From Ignatzschineria sp. RMDPL8A (GTDB taxonomy: Bacteria; Pseudomonadota; Gammaproteobacteria; Cardiobacteriales; Wohlfahrtiimonadaceae), in NCBI RefSeq assembly GCF_029815055.1, contig NZ_JAPPWA010000001.1, forward strand, positions 137,635 to 201,634: 64,000 nucleotides of DNA. Direction: 5' to 3'. The first letter of the stretch is position 1. Every line of letters begins with the position of its first letter. Made by a program: the position numbers and the translations under genes. Under the pieces are notes generated by a model that worked only from the letters and a program-made list of their open reading frames with translations, did no database searches and was not told the DNA's origin. Shown piece after piece: positions 19,834 to 28,660 of this stretch.

Positions 19834-20619
19834 ATGCACTTTATCGATTCTCACTGTCATCTCGATTGCATTGATCTTGCTCGTTTTAACGACGATTTTG
19901 ACGAGATGATGGCCCGTACTCTAGCTGAAAATGTTCAGCACATGCTTTGCGTCTCCATTAGCCTGAATAATTGGCACGCGATGCACGACACCGTTAAAAA
20001 CTATCTCGACCGCGTCTCCCTTTCGGTGGGGATTCATCCTTGCAATGTTGAAGAGGAGCCGCTCCCAACGCTCGACAGTTGTGCCGAGATGTTAGCGCAC
20101 CCAAATGTGATCGCCATTGGTGAAACTGGGCTTGATTACTACTACACCGAAGAGAGTAAATTACAGCAACAAGATTATTTTATTCGCCAAATCGATATCG
20201 CTAAAAAGACGCAAAAGCCGCTGATTATTCATACCCGAAGTGCCCGGGAAGATACCATCAATATCTTAAAGCATGAAAATGCGCGCGATGCTGGAGCGAT
20301 TCTCCACTGCTTTACTGAAAATTGGGAGATGGCAAAGCAAGGGCTCGACCAAGGGTTTTACGTCTCATTTTCAGGGATTATCACCTTTAAAAACGCCGCC
20401 GAGCTTCGCGAAGTAGTGCGAAAAATGCCACTTGATCGTATTTTGATCGAGACCGACTCGCCCTACTTAGCACCGGTGCCGTATCGTGGTAAAATCAATT
20501 TTCCCGGACACGTTCCGGAAGTGGCGAAGATGATTGCCGAAATCAAAGGGCTCTCCTTAGAGGAGACCGCCGATCTCACCCGCAACAACTTCAACACCCT
20601 ATTTAATACGCAATTTTAA
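19834..20619 (+). CDS. tatD: TatD-family metal-dependent deoxyribonuclease
   Basis: 261 residues, TIM-barrel amidohydrolase-like fold. Metal ligands are visible: DSHCHLD (4-10), GETGLDYYY with Glu/Asp, IIHTRSAREDT, ILHCFTENW and ETDSPYLAP near the C-terminus. Family members are Mg-dependent 3'-5' nucleases (E. coli TatD, YcfH, YjjV). Because it directly follows pilZ, the YcfH branch is the likely one. The substrate in vivo is uncertain for the family. Confidence 0.9.
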   Translation: MHFIDSHCHLDCIDLARFNDDFDEMMARTLAENVQHMLCVSISLNNWHAMHDTVKNYLDRVSLSVGIHPCNVEEEPLPTLDSCAEMLAHPNVIAIGETGLDYYYTEESKLQQQDYFIRQIDIAKKTQKPLIIHTRSAREDTINILKHENARDAGAILHCFTENWEMAKQGLDQGFYVSFSGIITFKNAAELREVVRKMPLDRILIETDSPYLAPVPYRGKINFPGHVPEVAKMIAEIKGLSLEETADLTRNNFNTLFNTQF

Positions 20620-20632
20620 AAGAGAGATCACT

Positions 20633-22042
20633 ATGCCTGCGACGAAGAAAATTGCCGTAATTGGCGATGTCATGCTTGATTGTTACTGGATCGGTTCGAC
20701 CCATCGAATCTCTCCGGAATCCCCGGTTCCGGTGGTTAATATTAAGACCATTGAGAAGAAACTTGGGGGCGCAGCCAACGTTGCGCTCAACATTCAAACG
20801 CTCGATCAAACCGTCTCTCTTGTGGGTTTAATTGGCGATGATGATGCCGGGCGAGATCTTAAAGATCTATGCCAATCGGCGGGAATTATCGATGCGCTGA
20901 TTACCGATTCTCAGCATGCAACCATCAATAAACTGCGTGTGATTAGCCGTCAGCAACATGTGGTCCGCTGTGATTTTGAAGAAAACTATCCCGATACGCC
21001 GTCCAAATCGACCGTTGATCTGTGTAAAAAAGAGATTGAAAGTGCCGATGTGATCGTTTTATCCGATTACGGCAAAGGCTTTTTACAGCCGGTATCGGAG
21101 CTGATCGCTCATGCCCGCGCGCACGGTAAAAAAGTGATTATCGACCCAAAAGGCGATGACTTTACTAAATATCGTGGCAGTACGTTGCTTACCCCAAATT
21201 TAAGTGAATTTGAGAAGATTGCCGGTACCTGCCACAGCGATGAAGAGCTCTTTGAAAAGGCGCAAACAATGCGTGAAACGCTCGATCTTGAGGCACTGCT
21301 CATTACCCGCAGTGAAAAGGGCATGACGCTTTTTGAAAAAGATAAAGAACCGATCACCTTTTCCGCCCAAGCCCGCGATGTGTTTGATGTTACCGGTGCT
21401 GGCGACACGGTCATCGCGCTGATTGCGACCTTTCTTGCCAAAGATCACTCCCTACCGGAGGCGTGTCGCATTGCTAACTTAGGCGCCTCAATTGTGGTGG
21501 GTAAAATGGGCGCTTCCACCGTCTCTTATGATGAGCTTAATCGTGCGATGCGTGAAGCGTCAAGAGCGCACCACCGTATTTTAACGAAAGAGGAGCTGCT
21601 CGAAGAGATCAAGATCGCTCACGATCGCCAAGAAAAAATCGTAATGACCAACGGTTGCTTCGATATTATTCACAAAGGCCATGTTTCCTACCTTGAAGCC
21701 GCGCGCCGTCTTGGAGATCGTCTCATTGTTGCGCTCAATTCCGATGCATCGGTCAAACGCATTAAAGGCCCAGAGCGCCCCATTATGGACGAAGAGAGCC
21801 GCGCTTCGGTACTGGCGTCGCTATCGTCCGTGGACTGGGTCGTGCTCTTTGATGAAGATACGCCCGAATCCCTAATTAATGAGTTGCTGCCGGATATTTT
21901 AGTGAAAGGAAGCGACTACGAAGTGAGCGATATTAAGGGCGCCGAAGCGGTCTTAAACAATGGCGGCGAGGTGAAACTGATCGACTTTATCGACGGTTAC
22001 TCCACCACCAAAGCGATCAACAAAATCAAACAACTTAGTTAA
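20633..22042 (+). CDS. hldE: Bifunctional heptose kinase/adenylyltransferase HldE
   Basis: 469 residues, a fusion of two enzymes making ADP-heptose for lipopolysaccharide inner core. The N-terminal PfkB-type kinase (about 1-320) has GDVMLDCYWIG, KLGGAANVALN and the catalytic VTGAGDT near 254-260. The C-terminal cytidylyltransferase-like domain starts at about 335 with MTNGCFDII and has HKGH at about 347-350. Both active sites look complete. It starts 13 bases after tatD. The presence of HldE means the organism makes a heptose-containing LPS core. ADP-heptose is also a known innate immune signal (ALPK1), stated as general knowledge. Confidence 0.95.
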   Translation: MPATKKIAVIGDVMLDCYWIGSTHRISPESPVPVVNIKTIEKKLGGAANVALNIQTLDQTVSLVGLIGDDDAGRDLKDLCQSAGIIDALITDSQHATINKLRVISRQQHVVRCDFEENYPDTPSKSTVDLCKKEIESADVIVLSDYGKGFLQPVSELIAHARAHGKKVIIDPKGDDFTKYRGSTLLTPNLSEFEKIAGTCHSDEELFEKAQTMRETLDLEALLITRSEKGMTLFEKDKEPITFSAQARDVFDVTGAGDTVIALIATFLAKDHSLPEACRIANLGASIVVGKMGASTVSYDELNRAMREASRAHHRILTKEELLEEIKIAHDRQEKIVMTNGCFDIIHKGHVSYLEAARRLGDRLIVALNSDASVKRIKGPERPIMDEESRASVLASLSSVDWVVLFDEDTPESLINELLPDILVKGSDYEVSDIKGAEAVLNNGGEVKLIDFIDGYSTTKAINKIKQLS

Positions 22043-22062
22043 AAGTAATTCCCAATATATGC

Positions 22063-22068
22063 CATAAT
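22063..22068 (+). promoter_or_regulatory. Possible recA -10 box
   Basis: CATAAT preceded by TGC (extended -10 form), with a weak TTAAAA -35 at 22039-22044 and an 18-base spacer. It is placed about 40 bases before the recA ATG. No LexA palindrome overlaps it. Confidence 0.4.
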
Positions 22069-22108
22069 AGTGGCTCTTTAAATCTTTCTGATATTTGAGG
22101 ACAAAATA

Positions 22109-23149
22109 ATGGATGAGAATAAACGCAAAGCGCTTCAAGCCGCATTAAGCCAGATCGATCGTCAATTTGGTAAAGGCTCTGTCATGCGTCTTGGTGATGA
22201 CCAATCACCTGCCGGGATTATTCCCGTTTCCACAGGATCAATCGGCCTTGACGTTGCCCTTGGTATCGGTGGATTGCCCCGCGGCCGTGTTGTCGAAATC
22301 TTTGGACCTGAATCATCCGGTAAAACAACGCTCACGCTTCACGTCATTGCCGAAGCGCAAAAAGCCGGTGGTACTGCCGCGTTTATTGACGCTGAGCACG
22401 CCCTCGACCCCGCTTACGCCGCAAAATTAGGCGTGGATGTAGAAAATCTCTACGTTTCTCAGCCCGATAACGGTGAACAAGCGCTCGAAATTACCGATAC
22501 GCTCGTACGTTCAGGCGCAGTGGATATCGTGGTTGTTGACTCCGTTGCAGCCCTAACTCCGAAAGCGGAAATTGAAGGGGAGATGGGGGATTCGCACATG
22601 GGTCTTCAAGCCCGTTTAATGAGCCAGGCGCTCCGTAAATTGACCGCAAATATCCAAAAATCGAACACCCTTGTCATCTTCATTAACCAAATTCGTATGA
22701 AGATCGGTGTCATGTTTGGTAGCCCTGAAACCACGACCGGGGGAAATGCTCTTAAATTCTACTCCTCTGTGCGTCTTGATATCCGCCGTACCGGTGCGAT
22801 TAAGAAAGGCGACGAGGTGATCGGCGCAGCAACTCGTGTACGCGTCGTGAAAAACAAAGTATCGCCTCCCTTTAGACAAGCGGAATTTGAGATCATGTAT
22901 GGCCAAGGCATTGACACCTTAGGCGAAGTGATCGATCTCGGTGTCGATGGCGGATTTGTGGATAAAGCCGGTGCATGGTATAGCTACGGCGATACCCGCT
23001 TAGGCCAAGGAAAAGAGAACTCGAAACAGTTCCTCCGTGAAAATCCTGAAATTGCGCGCGAAATTGAAACGAAAGTTCGCGAACACTTTATCGGTAGCAC
23101 CGGAACCCCTGCATCGGAAGAGGCGCCGGCTGATCCGGAGGATGAATAG
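22109..23149 (+). CDS. recA: Recombinase RecA
   Basis: 346 residues. DNA-dependent ATPase for strand exchange and SOS co-protease activity. Walker A GPESSGKT at 66-73, the MAW motif region, the [12 protein letters not shown] loop L1 region and the [17 protein letters not shown] loop L2 region are all conserved. The acidic C-terminal tail [10 protein letters not shown] is typical. The 66-base gap from hldE shows no CTG-N10-CAG LexA operator. No recX follows; a strong terminator does. Confidence 0.98.
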   Translation: MDENKRKALQAALSQIDRQFGKGSVMRLGDDQSPAGIIPVSTGSIGLDVALGIGGLPRGRVVEIFGPESSGKTTLTLHVIAEAQKAGGTAAFIDAEHALDPAYAAKLGVDVENLYVSQPDNGEQALEITDTLVRSGAVDIVVVDSVAALTPKAEIEGEMGDSHMGLQARLMSQALRKLTANIQKSNTLVIFINQIRMKIGVMFGSPETTTGGNALKFYSSVRLDIRRTGAIKKGDEVIGAATRVRVVKNKVSPPFRQAEFEIMYGQGIDTLGEVIDLGVDGGFVDKAGAWYSYGDTRLGQGKENSKQFLRENPEIAREIETKVREHFIGSTGTPASEEAPADPEDE

Positions 23150-23242
23150 AAGATCCCACGGATTCTGCGTCAGTGATTCAAGCCTCACTCTTTTAAGATC
23201 TACGGAACGTATTTAATTAAATGCCGATCCCTAGATCCGATG

Positions 23243-23272
23243 AAAAGCCTCCCCCTCTGGAGGCTTTTCCTT
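23243..23272. terminator. Intrinsic terminator after recA
   Basis: Arms AAAAGCCTCC and GGAGGCTTTT form a 10-pair stem with a six-base loop, followed on the plus strand by CCTTATT. The A-rich start of the stem allows weak function on the other strand too. It separates recA from rluC. Confidence 0.85.
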
Positions 23273-23312
23273 ATTAATCTCTAGCCCTTTTTTACCCCGT
23301 TAGGAACTCCAT

Positions 23313-24254
23313 ATGACCGATTCAACGCCTGCCAATATGATTAAACGCCCGGTGATGATGAAGACCATCGATGCCAACCACGAGGGTCAGCGCATTGATA
23401 ATTTTCTCATGGCGGAATTTCGTGTGCTCCCCAAAAGCCGAATCTATCAAATGTTGCGTAAAGGCGAGGTTCGCGTCAATAAAGGGCGTATCAAACCCAC
23501 CTATCGGCTCAACAAAGGGGACATCGTTCGTCTCCCTCCAGTGCTACTTCCTAAAACGGAAACGGTGATCATTAGCGAGGCGGAAAAACAGCATATTCTC
23601 CACTGCATGATTGATGAAACAGCGGATTTTATTGCGATCAATAAAACCTCCGGCGATGCGGTGCATGCAGGCAGTGAGATTAAAGCGGGCGTTATTGAAT
23701 GGCTTCGCGCGGCAAAACCGGAGTGTTCCTTTTTAGAGCTTGTTCATCGGCTCGATCGGGATACCAGTGGTATTTTACTGATCGCGAAAAACCGCAAGGC
23801 CTTATTAGCACTGCAACAGGCAGAGATTGAAAAGCACTACACCTTACTGGTTAAGGGCGCGCTAAAAAGCTCTCCGTTACGGGTGGATCTTGCGCTCGAT
23901 ACCGAACACCGAGATACCCAGCGCGAGCGCCATGTCACTCCCGATCCTGATGGCAAACCGTCTACCACCATTTTTACTGAATTAAGACGTTTTTCCACTA
24001 TGAGCCTCCTTGATGCAGAGCTTATTACCGGACGCACTCACCAAATTCGCGTTCACAGTGCGGCAAGCGGATTTCCGATTATTGGCGATCCCCGATATGG
24101 CGATACGGCTATGAATCGTGAAGCGAAATCTTATGGCATTGATCGGCTTTTTCTCCACGCCTCCTTACTAAAATTTACCTTAAATGGCGCAGACTATACC
24201 ATCAGCGCCCCACTCCCAAAAGCGCTCAACACCGTTTTATCTTCACTAAAGTAA
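23313..24254 (+). CDS. rluC: 23S rRNA pseudouridine synthase RluC
   Basis: 313 residues. Isomerises U955, U2504 and U2580 of 23S rRNA in E. coli. An N-terminal S4 RNA-binding domain (about 25-85: GQRIDNFLMAEF ... SRIYQMLRKGEVRVNKGR) is followed by the catalytic domain with HRLDRDTSGILLIAKN, where the Asp of HRLDRDTSG (about 148) is the nucleophile. LITGRTHQIRVH and GDPRYGD further on fit the RluA/RluC/RluD family; the S4 domain with KPTYRLNKGD favours RluC. About 15 residues before the S4 domain are variable. Confidence 0.92.
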   Translation: MTDSTPANMIKRPVMMKTIDANHEGQRIDNFLMAEFRVLPKSRIYQMLRKGEVRVNKGRIKPTYRLNKGDIVRLPPVLLPKTETVIISEAEKQHILHCMIDETADFIAINKTSGDAVHAGSEIKAGVIEWLRAAKPECSFLELVHRLDRDTSGILLIAKNRKALLALQQAEIEKHYTLLVKGALKSSPLRVDLALDTEHRDTQRERHVTPDPDGKPSTTIFTELRRFSTMSLLDAELITGRTHQIRVHSAASGFPIIGDPRYGDTAMNREAKSYGIDRLFLHASLLKFTLNGADYTISAPLPKALNTVLSSLK

Positions 24255-24271
24255 CGCTATTCCGCTATAAT
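24242..24271 (+). promoter_or_regulatory. sigma70 promoter for ybgC-tolQRA
   Basis: TTCACT (24242-24247), an 18-base spacer and a perfect TATAAT (24266-24271) lie at the end of rluC and in the gap before ybgC. Transcription should start near 24278, about 40 bases before the ybgC ATG. Confidence 0.65.
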
Positions 24272-24299
24272 ATTGGGAATTAATTTAAACGATTAGCAA

Positions 24300-24318
24300 C
24301 CATATAAGAATCATTATC
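24300..24318. promoter_or_regulatory. Weak Fur-box-like sequence before ybgC
   Basis: The 19-mer ending GAATCATTATC agrees with the Fur consensus GATAATGATAATCATTATC at 13 positions; the right half is nearly perfect and the left half is poor. It ends one base before the ybgC start codon and downstream of the predicted promoter. Iron control is only a suggestion. Confidence 0.25.
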
Positions 24319-24723
24319 ATGACGAGCACAACCGAATCATCGCCGTTTATTCTGCCCATTCGGGTCTATTACGAAGATACCGACGCGGGTGGCATCGTCT
24401 ATCACTCGACCTACCTCAACTTTATGGAGCGAGCGCGAACCGAGTGGCTCTTATCCCGCGGGGTCAATCTGCATACCTACGCCGATACGGAAAAAAAGAT
24501 GTTTGTGGTGCGCAATATCAGCATCAATTATCATAAACCGGCAGTACTTTGCGACGATCTTTACGTGGCAACAACCATTGCCAAACGCACCAAAACTCGC
24601 GTACACTTTGAACAGATTATCTATCGAGGCGAGGAGCGATTAACCTCGGGAATGGTTGAAATTGTCTGCCTTGACACCGATACCCGAAAACCCCTTCCTC
24701 TTCCTGGAATCTTCACGAATTAG
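24319..24723 (+). CDS. ybgC: Tol-Pal associated acyl-CoA thioesterase YbgC
   Basis: 134 residues with a hot-dog fold. The motif YYEDTDAGGIVYHSTYLNFMERAR (starts about residue 17) carries the catalytic Asp22. YbgC hydrolyses acyl-CoA thioesters and in E. coli associates with acyl carrier protein and phospholipid synthesis enzymes. It is the regular first gene of tol operons, and here lies nine bases before tolQ. Acts in the cytoplasm near the inner membrane. Confidence 0.94.
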   Translation: MTSTTESSPFILPIRVYYEDTDAGGIVYHSTYLNFMERARTEWLLSRGVNLHTYADTEKKMFVVRNISINYHKPAVLCDDLYVATTIAKRTKTRVHFEQIIYRGEERLTSGMVEIVCLDTDTRKPLPLPGIFTN

Positions 24724-24732
24724 GAGTAATTC

Positions 24733-25458
24733 ATGCAATCTAGCGTCAACTTTTGGCAACTTATCCTTGAAGCGAGTCTCCCCGTTCAGATCATTATCGG
24801 GATTCTTGCGAGTATGGTGATCATTGCGATCTTCCTGATCTGGAAAAAATGGATTTTACTAAAATTTGCCACCCACCAAGTGACTAAATTTGAGCGTCTT
24901 TTCTGGTCGGGCGCCGATATCAATCAGCTTGCCAATCACACCCTTAAAAAAGATCAAAAACCGGTGGGCCTTGAGTCGGTATTTTTAGCGGGCTTTCAAG
25001 AATTTTGGCGCTTAAAAGATCATCTCAATTATTCCCCTGAATTGATCGCTAATAACGCCAAAAGTGCGATGTTTTCCGCAACGCAAAAAGAGGAGATCGC
25101 ACTCAATAAGACGCTCTCTTGGCTCGCAACAACCGCATCAGTTGCCCCCTATATTGGGCTTTTAGGCACAGTAATTGGGGTAATGAACTCCTTTAGCGCG
25201 CTTGGCGCCGTTAAACAGGTAACGCTTGCACAGGTGGCTCCCGGGATTTCAGAGGCACTCATTGCAACGGCAATCGGGCTCTTTGCCGCGATTCCCGCAT
25301 CGATGGCCTACAACAAATTTACCAACGATGTGAATAAGTTACTGATGCGGTATGATGGATTTATTGATGAATTTGCCAATATTTTATCGCGCCAATATAT
25401 CCATCTCACCAAACAAAAATCGGCGCACACCCAATCATCTCACTCTAGAGAGGGGTAA
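24733..25458 (+). CDS. tolQ: Tol-Pal motor subunit TolQ
   Basis: 241 residues, MotA/ExbB-like proton channel subunit. Three membrane helices: about 16-37, 137-158 and 170-192, with the conserved LSWLATTASVAPYIGLLGTVIGVM and APGISEALIATAIGLFAAIPA segments. With TolR it energises TolA for outer membrane constriction at division. AGGAG precedes the ATG. Confidence 0.96.
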   Translation: MQSSVNFWQLILEASLPVQIIIGILASMVIIAIFLIWKKWILLKFATHQVTKFERLFWSGADINQLANHTLKKDQKPVGLESVFLAGFQEFWRLKDHLNYSPELIANNAKSAMFSATQKEEIALNKTLSWLATTASVAPYIGLLGTVIGVMNSFSALGAVKQVTLAQVAPGISEALIATAIGLFAAIPASMAYNKFTNDVNKLLMRYDGFIDEFANILSRQYIHLTKQKSAHTQSSHSREG

Positions 25459-25460
25459 TT

Positions 25461-25889
25461 ATGCAACGCCGTACACGTCGGACAAAACTCAACTCCGAGA
25501 TGAACATCGTGCCCTATGTGGACGTGATGTTTGTCCTACTGATTATCTTTATGGTAACCGCAACGACGATCTCGGTGGGGATTGATGTCGATCCGCCGTC
25601 GATGGAGAGCGCAAAAGATGTTGCCTCTGAGGATAATGACGATATCGTGGTTTCGGTCGATCGCGAGGGACGCTTTTACCTTAACTACGCGCCTGAACCT
25701 GAAGTGAGCCTATCGGACGCGCAAATTAAAGAGCAGGTACGCTTTGTCTTTGATAAAAATGCAAGGCTTAATACCCGCGTTAAAGGGGATAAAGAAGCGC
25801 CTTATGGCCGTATTATCGATGCCGTTGCGCTCTTGCAAGATGTCACCGAGAAAAAGGTTCAATTTGATGTCAATATAAGTGAAAACTAA
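25461..25889 (+). CDS. tolR: Tol-Pal motor subunit TolR
   Basis: 142 residues with one N-terminal membrane helix (about 17-37) that carries the essential Asp21 in NIVPYVDVMFVLLIIFMVTA, and a periplasmic dimerisation domain with YGRIIDAVALLQ. Works with TolQ as a proton-driven motor. Two bases separate it from tolQ and from tolA, so the three are one translation unit. Confidence 0.96.
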   Translation: MQRRTRRTKLNSEMNIVPYVDVMFVLLIIFMVTATTISVGIDVDPPSMESAKDVASEDNDDIVVSVDREGRFYLNYAPEPEVSLSDAQIKEQVRFVFDKNARLNTRVKGDKEAPYGRIIDAVALLQDVTEKKVQFDVNISEN

Positions 25890-25891
25890 GT

Positions 25892-26791
25892 ATGAATAGC
25901 CGACTTCAATCGATTATCGCCAATGGCGTAAGCCTTCTGTTAACCGCGCTCATGATCGCGGGAGTGGTCTTTTTTGTGATGAAAACCAAAGAGATTATCT
26001 TCGATGCGCCGGGCGGCGGTTTACAGGTCCCGCTCGATTCAGAGATTCCAACGCCCGAACCCCTTGCCTCAGAACGGATTGATCACCGCCAAGTGACCGA
26101 AGAGATTAACCGTTTAGCGACAGAAAAACGCCTCGAAGAGGAGCGGATCGCTAAAGAAAAAGCGGAAAAAGCCCGTCAAGAGAAGATCGCCAAAGAAAAA
26201 ACCGAGAAAGCGCGCCAAGAAAAAATCGCCAAAGAGAAGGCTGAGAAAGAACGTCAGGAAAAGATCGCCAAAGAGAAGGCCGAAAAAGAGCGTCAAGAAA
26301 AAATCGCTCAAGAGAAAGCTGAGAAAGCACGCCAAGAAAAAATCGCCCAAGAGAAAGCAGCCAAGGAAAAAGCGGCTAAAGAGAAAGCAGAACAGGAACG
26401 CATTGCGAAAGAAAAGGCGGCACAAGCGGAACGCGATCGCCTTGCCAAAGAAAAAGCTGCCCGTGAACAGGCCGCTCGCGATGCAAAAATATTAGCAGAA
26501 AAGACCGGAGCTGCGGTAAGTCAATACTTAAGTGGCACTTTAAAAGTACATTTATATACGTTCTGGATAAAACCGGAAGGCGGATTGAGTGCGACGGTGC
26601 GCTTCCAGCTAAACGCCAATGGCTATCTCATCGGCGATCCGCAGGTGATTAAATCGAGCGGCAGTTTGGAATATGATCGCAGTACCGTCCGCGGCATTGA
26701 GGCAGCTGTCCCGATTCCACTGCCCACCGATCCGCTTGCAATTGATGCCGTCAAAAAGGAACGCTACACCTTTGAAGTCACCTTCGAATAG
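25892..26791 (+). CDS. tolA: Tol-Pal envelope-spanning protein TolA
   Basis: 299 residues. An N-terminal membrane anchor (about 9-29), a long Lys/Glu/Ala helical domain (about 60-205) and a compact C-terminal domain (about 208-299) that should bind TolB/Pal. Domain II contains five tandem 13-residue units of the IAKEKAEKARQEK type. The protein is shorter than E. coli TolA (421 residues), so the rod spans less of the periplasm. Usually tolB and pal follow; here a cytochrome b gene does. Confidence 0.93.
   Translation: MNSRLQSIIANGVSLLLTALMIAGVVFFVMKTKEIIFDAPGGGLQVPLDSEIPTPEPLASERIDHRQVTEEINRLATEKRLEEERIAKEKAEKARQEKIAKEKTEKARQEKIAKEKAEKERQEKIAKEKAEKERQEKIAQEKAEKARQEKIAQEKAAKEKAAKEKAEQERIAKEKAAQAERDRLAKEKAAREQAARDAKILAEKTGAAVSQYLSGTLKVHLYTFWIKPEGGLSATVRFQLNANGYLIGDPQVIKSSGSLEYDRSTVRGIEAAVPIPLPTDPLAIDAVKKERYTFEVTFE
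26147..26341 (+). repeat. Five tandem 39-bp units in tolA
   Basis: Five in-frame copies of a 39-base unit encode IAKEKAEKARQEK with small changes (Thr for Ala, Glu for Ala, Gln for Lys). Copy number could vary by slippage, changing the length of the periplasm-spanning rod. Degenerate copies follow to about 26430. Confidence 0.85.
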
Positions 26792-26819
26792 TAGTTCTCG
26801 TATTAAATAAGGAGCATTC

Positions 26820-27530
26820 ATGAACAAATTTAAAGTGTGGGACCTGCCCGTCCGCCTCTTTCATTGGAGCCTTGTGGTTTTAATCTCGCTCTGTCTTTAT
26901 ACCGGCTACAATTTTTACGATTATTACGCCTACAATCTTTTAGGGATTGAACTCTCACTGAGCGCTATGGCGGTGCATCAATACGCGGGGATTGGCATCT
27001 TTATTTTGATCGTTTTCCGGATTTTATGGGGCGTCTTTGGTAGCTCACACGCCGTCTTCTGGGATTTCTTACGCGGCCCGAAAGCGATCTTAGACTATAT
27101 GAAAACCGGCATCTCACCGACTGAAGGGCATAACCCTATGGGCGGCTGGATGGTACTCGCATTTTTCGTAGTGATTTTACTGCAAGTGAGCTCTGGGCTC
27201 TTTTTAGAAGATAACACCTATATGTTTAAAAATGCCCCGCTATCAGGCCTTATTGAAAACGAAACCCGCTCAACGCTGGCGATGATTCACCATTATGGGC
27301 ATTACGTTATTTTTGGCCTTGTGGGACTCCATCTTTTAGCGATCTTATTTTATACCGTGATCAAACGTGCCGCACTCGTTGGTGCGATGATTACCGGAAA
27401 ACGCCGTTACGACCGAGCGCATATGGAAACGCCTGAAGCGCTCACGCACGATCATCCATGGATTGCCCTTGTGCTCTTTGTGATTGTCGCGGCCGCTTCC
27501 ATCTACTTTTTCTTCTTTCACCAGTTTTAA
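26820..27530 (+). CDS. Cytochrome b561-type membrane protein (hydrogenase/thiosulfate-reductase cytochrome b family)
   Basis: 236 residues with four or five membrane helices. The N-terminal KVWDLPVRLFHWSLV motif is the start of the Ni/Fe-hydrogenase type b-cytochrome family, with candidate haem ligands His15 and His54 (MAVHQYAG) and later IHHYGHYVIFGLVGLHLL. It should move electrons between quinone and a partner protein, but no hydrogenase or dehydrogenase gene adjoins it. It lies 28 bases after tolA with AAGGAG before the ATG. The partner is unknown. Confidence 0.85.
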   Translation: MNKFKVWDLPVRLFHWSLVVLISLCLYTGYNFYDYYAYNLLGIELSLSAMAVHQYAGIGIFILIVFRILWGVFGSSHAVFWDFLRGPKAILDYMKTGISPTEGHNPMGGWMVLAFFVVILLQVSSGLFLEDNTYMFKNAPLSGLIENETRSTLAMIHHYGHYVIFGLVGLHLLAILFYTVIKRAALVGAMITGKRRYDRAHMETPEALTHDHPWIALVLFVIVAAASIYFFFFHQF

Positions 27531-27545
27531 TTCTTAGGGATATCG

Positions 27546-27647
27546 ATGAAATTTTCGCTCTTTAATGCCTCCATCAAGGAGCGCATGGGACTCGCCCTCA
27601 TTTTAATCATCATCGCGAGCCTTGCTTTACTTTGGGCAATTTCGTGA
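27546..27647 (+). CDS. 33-residue single-helix membrane peptide
   Basis: An ATG at 27546, preceded by AGGGA eight bases upstream, opens a 33-codon frame: a short amphipathic start (MKFSLFNASIKERMG) and one hydrophobic helix (about 15-32, ALILIIIASLALLWAIS). It begins 15 bases after the cytochrome b gene, so it is probably co-expressed with it. I do not recognise a family. Small subunits of this shape stabilise haem membrane proteins in other systems (CydX, CcoM), but that role here is inference. Confidence 0.6.
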   Translation: MKFSLFNASIKERMGLALILIIIASLALLWAIS

Positions 27648-27710
27648 TATTACGATAAAACACTGGTAAAATTAGACGCAACATTCAAACCAATAGATAA
27701 AGGAATTTGT

Positions 27711-28493
27711 ATGGGATTTTTAACAGGTAAACGTGCGCTTATTCTTGGTCTTGCTTCGAATCGTTCGATTGCATACGGCATTGCAAAAGCGATGAAAGAA
27801 CAAGGCGCAGAGCTTGCTTTTAGCTTCCAAGGGGAGCGTTTAGAAGGCCGTGTTCGTGACATGGCAAAAAATGATTTCGATTCAGAACTGGTCTTCCCCT
27901 GTGATGTGGCAAGCGATGACGAAATCGATGCACTTATGGCGTCTGTCACCCAAACTTGGACAGACGGCTTTGACATCATCGTTCACGCAATCGGCTTTGC
28001 CCCCCGTGAAGCGCTTTCAGGCAACTATTTAGACGCGGTATCTCGTGAGGCGTTCCAAGTCGCACACGATATCTCATCCTATAGCTTTGCAGCCCTTGCT
28101 AAATCAGCAAAACCCCATCTTCGCCCAAATGCGGCCCTGATCACGTTAAGCTACTTAGGCGGCGTGCGCTCAGTTCAAAACTATAACGTTATGGGTCTTG
28201 CTAAAGCATCACTCGAAGCGAACGTTCGTTACATGGCAAGCGCACTGGGTAAAGAAGGCATCCGCGTGAACGCAGTTTCCGCTGGCCCAATCCGTACACT
28301 TGCAGCATCAGGCATTGCAGACTTTAAACAGATGCTCACCGCATTTGAAGCCTCTGCGCCATTAAACCGCTGCGTCACGATCGAAGAAGTCGGTAACGTT
28401 GCCGCCTTCCTCTGCTCAGATTTAGCCTCTGGCGTTACCGGTGAAATCTCATACGTTGACTGCGGATTTAACACCGTCATCTCGGGCATGTAA
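27711..28493 (+). CDS. fabI: Enoyl-[acyl-carrier-protein] reductase (NADH) FabI
   Basis: 260 residues of a short-chain dehydrogenase. Reduces trans-2-enoyl-ACP, the last step of each fatty acid elongation cycle; the target of triclosan and isoniazid-type inhibitors. The divergent nucleotide motif [15 protein letters not shown] is at about 13-27; catalytic Tyr158 and Lys165 lie in [26 protein letters not shown] precedes the ATG. It stands alone, away from the other fab genes at 35-38 kb. Confidence 0.96.
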   Translation: MGFLTGKRALILGLASNRSIAYGIAKAMKEQGAELAFSFQGERLEGRVRDMAKNDFDSELVFPCDVASDDEIDALMASVTQTWTDGFDIIVHAIGFAPREALSGNYLDAVSREAFQVAHDISSYSFAALAKSAKPHLRPNAALITLSYLGGVRSVQNYNVMGLAKASLEANVRYMASALGKEGIRVNAVSAGPIRTLAASGIADFKQMLTAFEASAPLNRCVTIEEVGNVAAFLCSDLASGVTGEISYVDCGFNTVISGM

Positions 28494-28537
28494 TTGATCC
28501 GTTCAATGTAAAAAATAAATAGGCATTTTGCCAATGA

Positions 28538-28565
28538 AAAACCTTGCCACAGGCAAGGTTTTTTT
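28538..28565 (+). terminator. Intrinsic terminator after fabI
   Basis: AACCTTGCC and GGCAAGGTT pair over a three-base loop (28549-28551), followed by five more T residues. A clean stem and tail 45 bases after the fabI stop. Confidence 0.9.
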
Positions 28566-28660
28566 GTGCCACCTAAGTCAAAAAAACCAACATTTCTTTA
28601 CCTTAAATTGCATGCAACCTGTCGACCGTCAGCTTCGTTTTGTAAAAGTAAAATTGATGG

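Noticed and set aside
26114-26425. Phe/Leu-rich frame opposite tolA
   Set aside because: It is the complement of the Lys/Glu repeats and has no start signals of its own.
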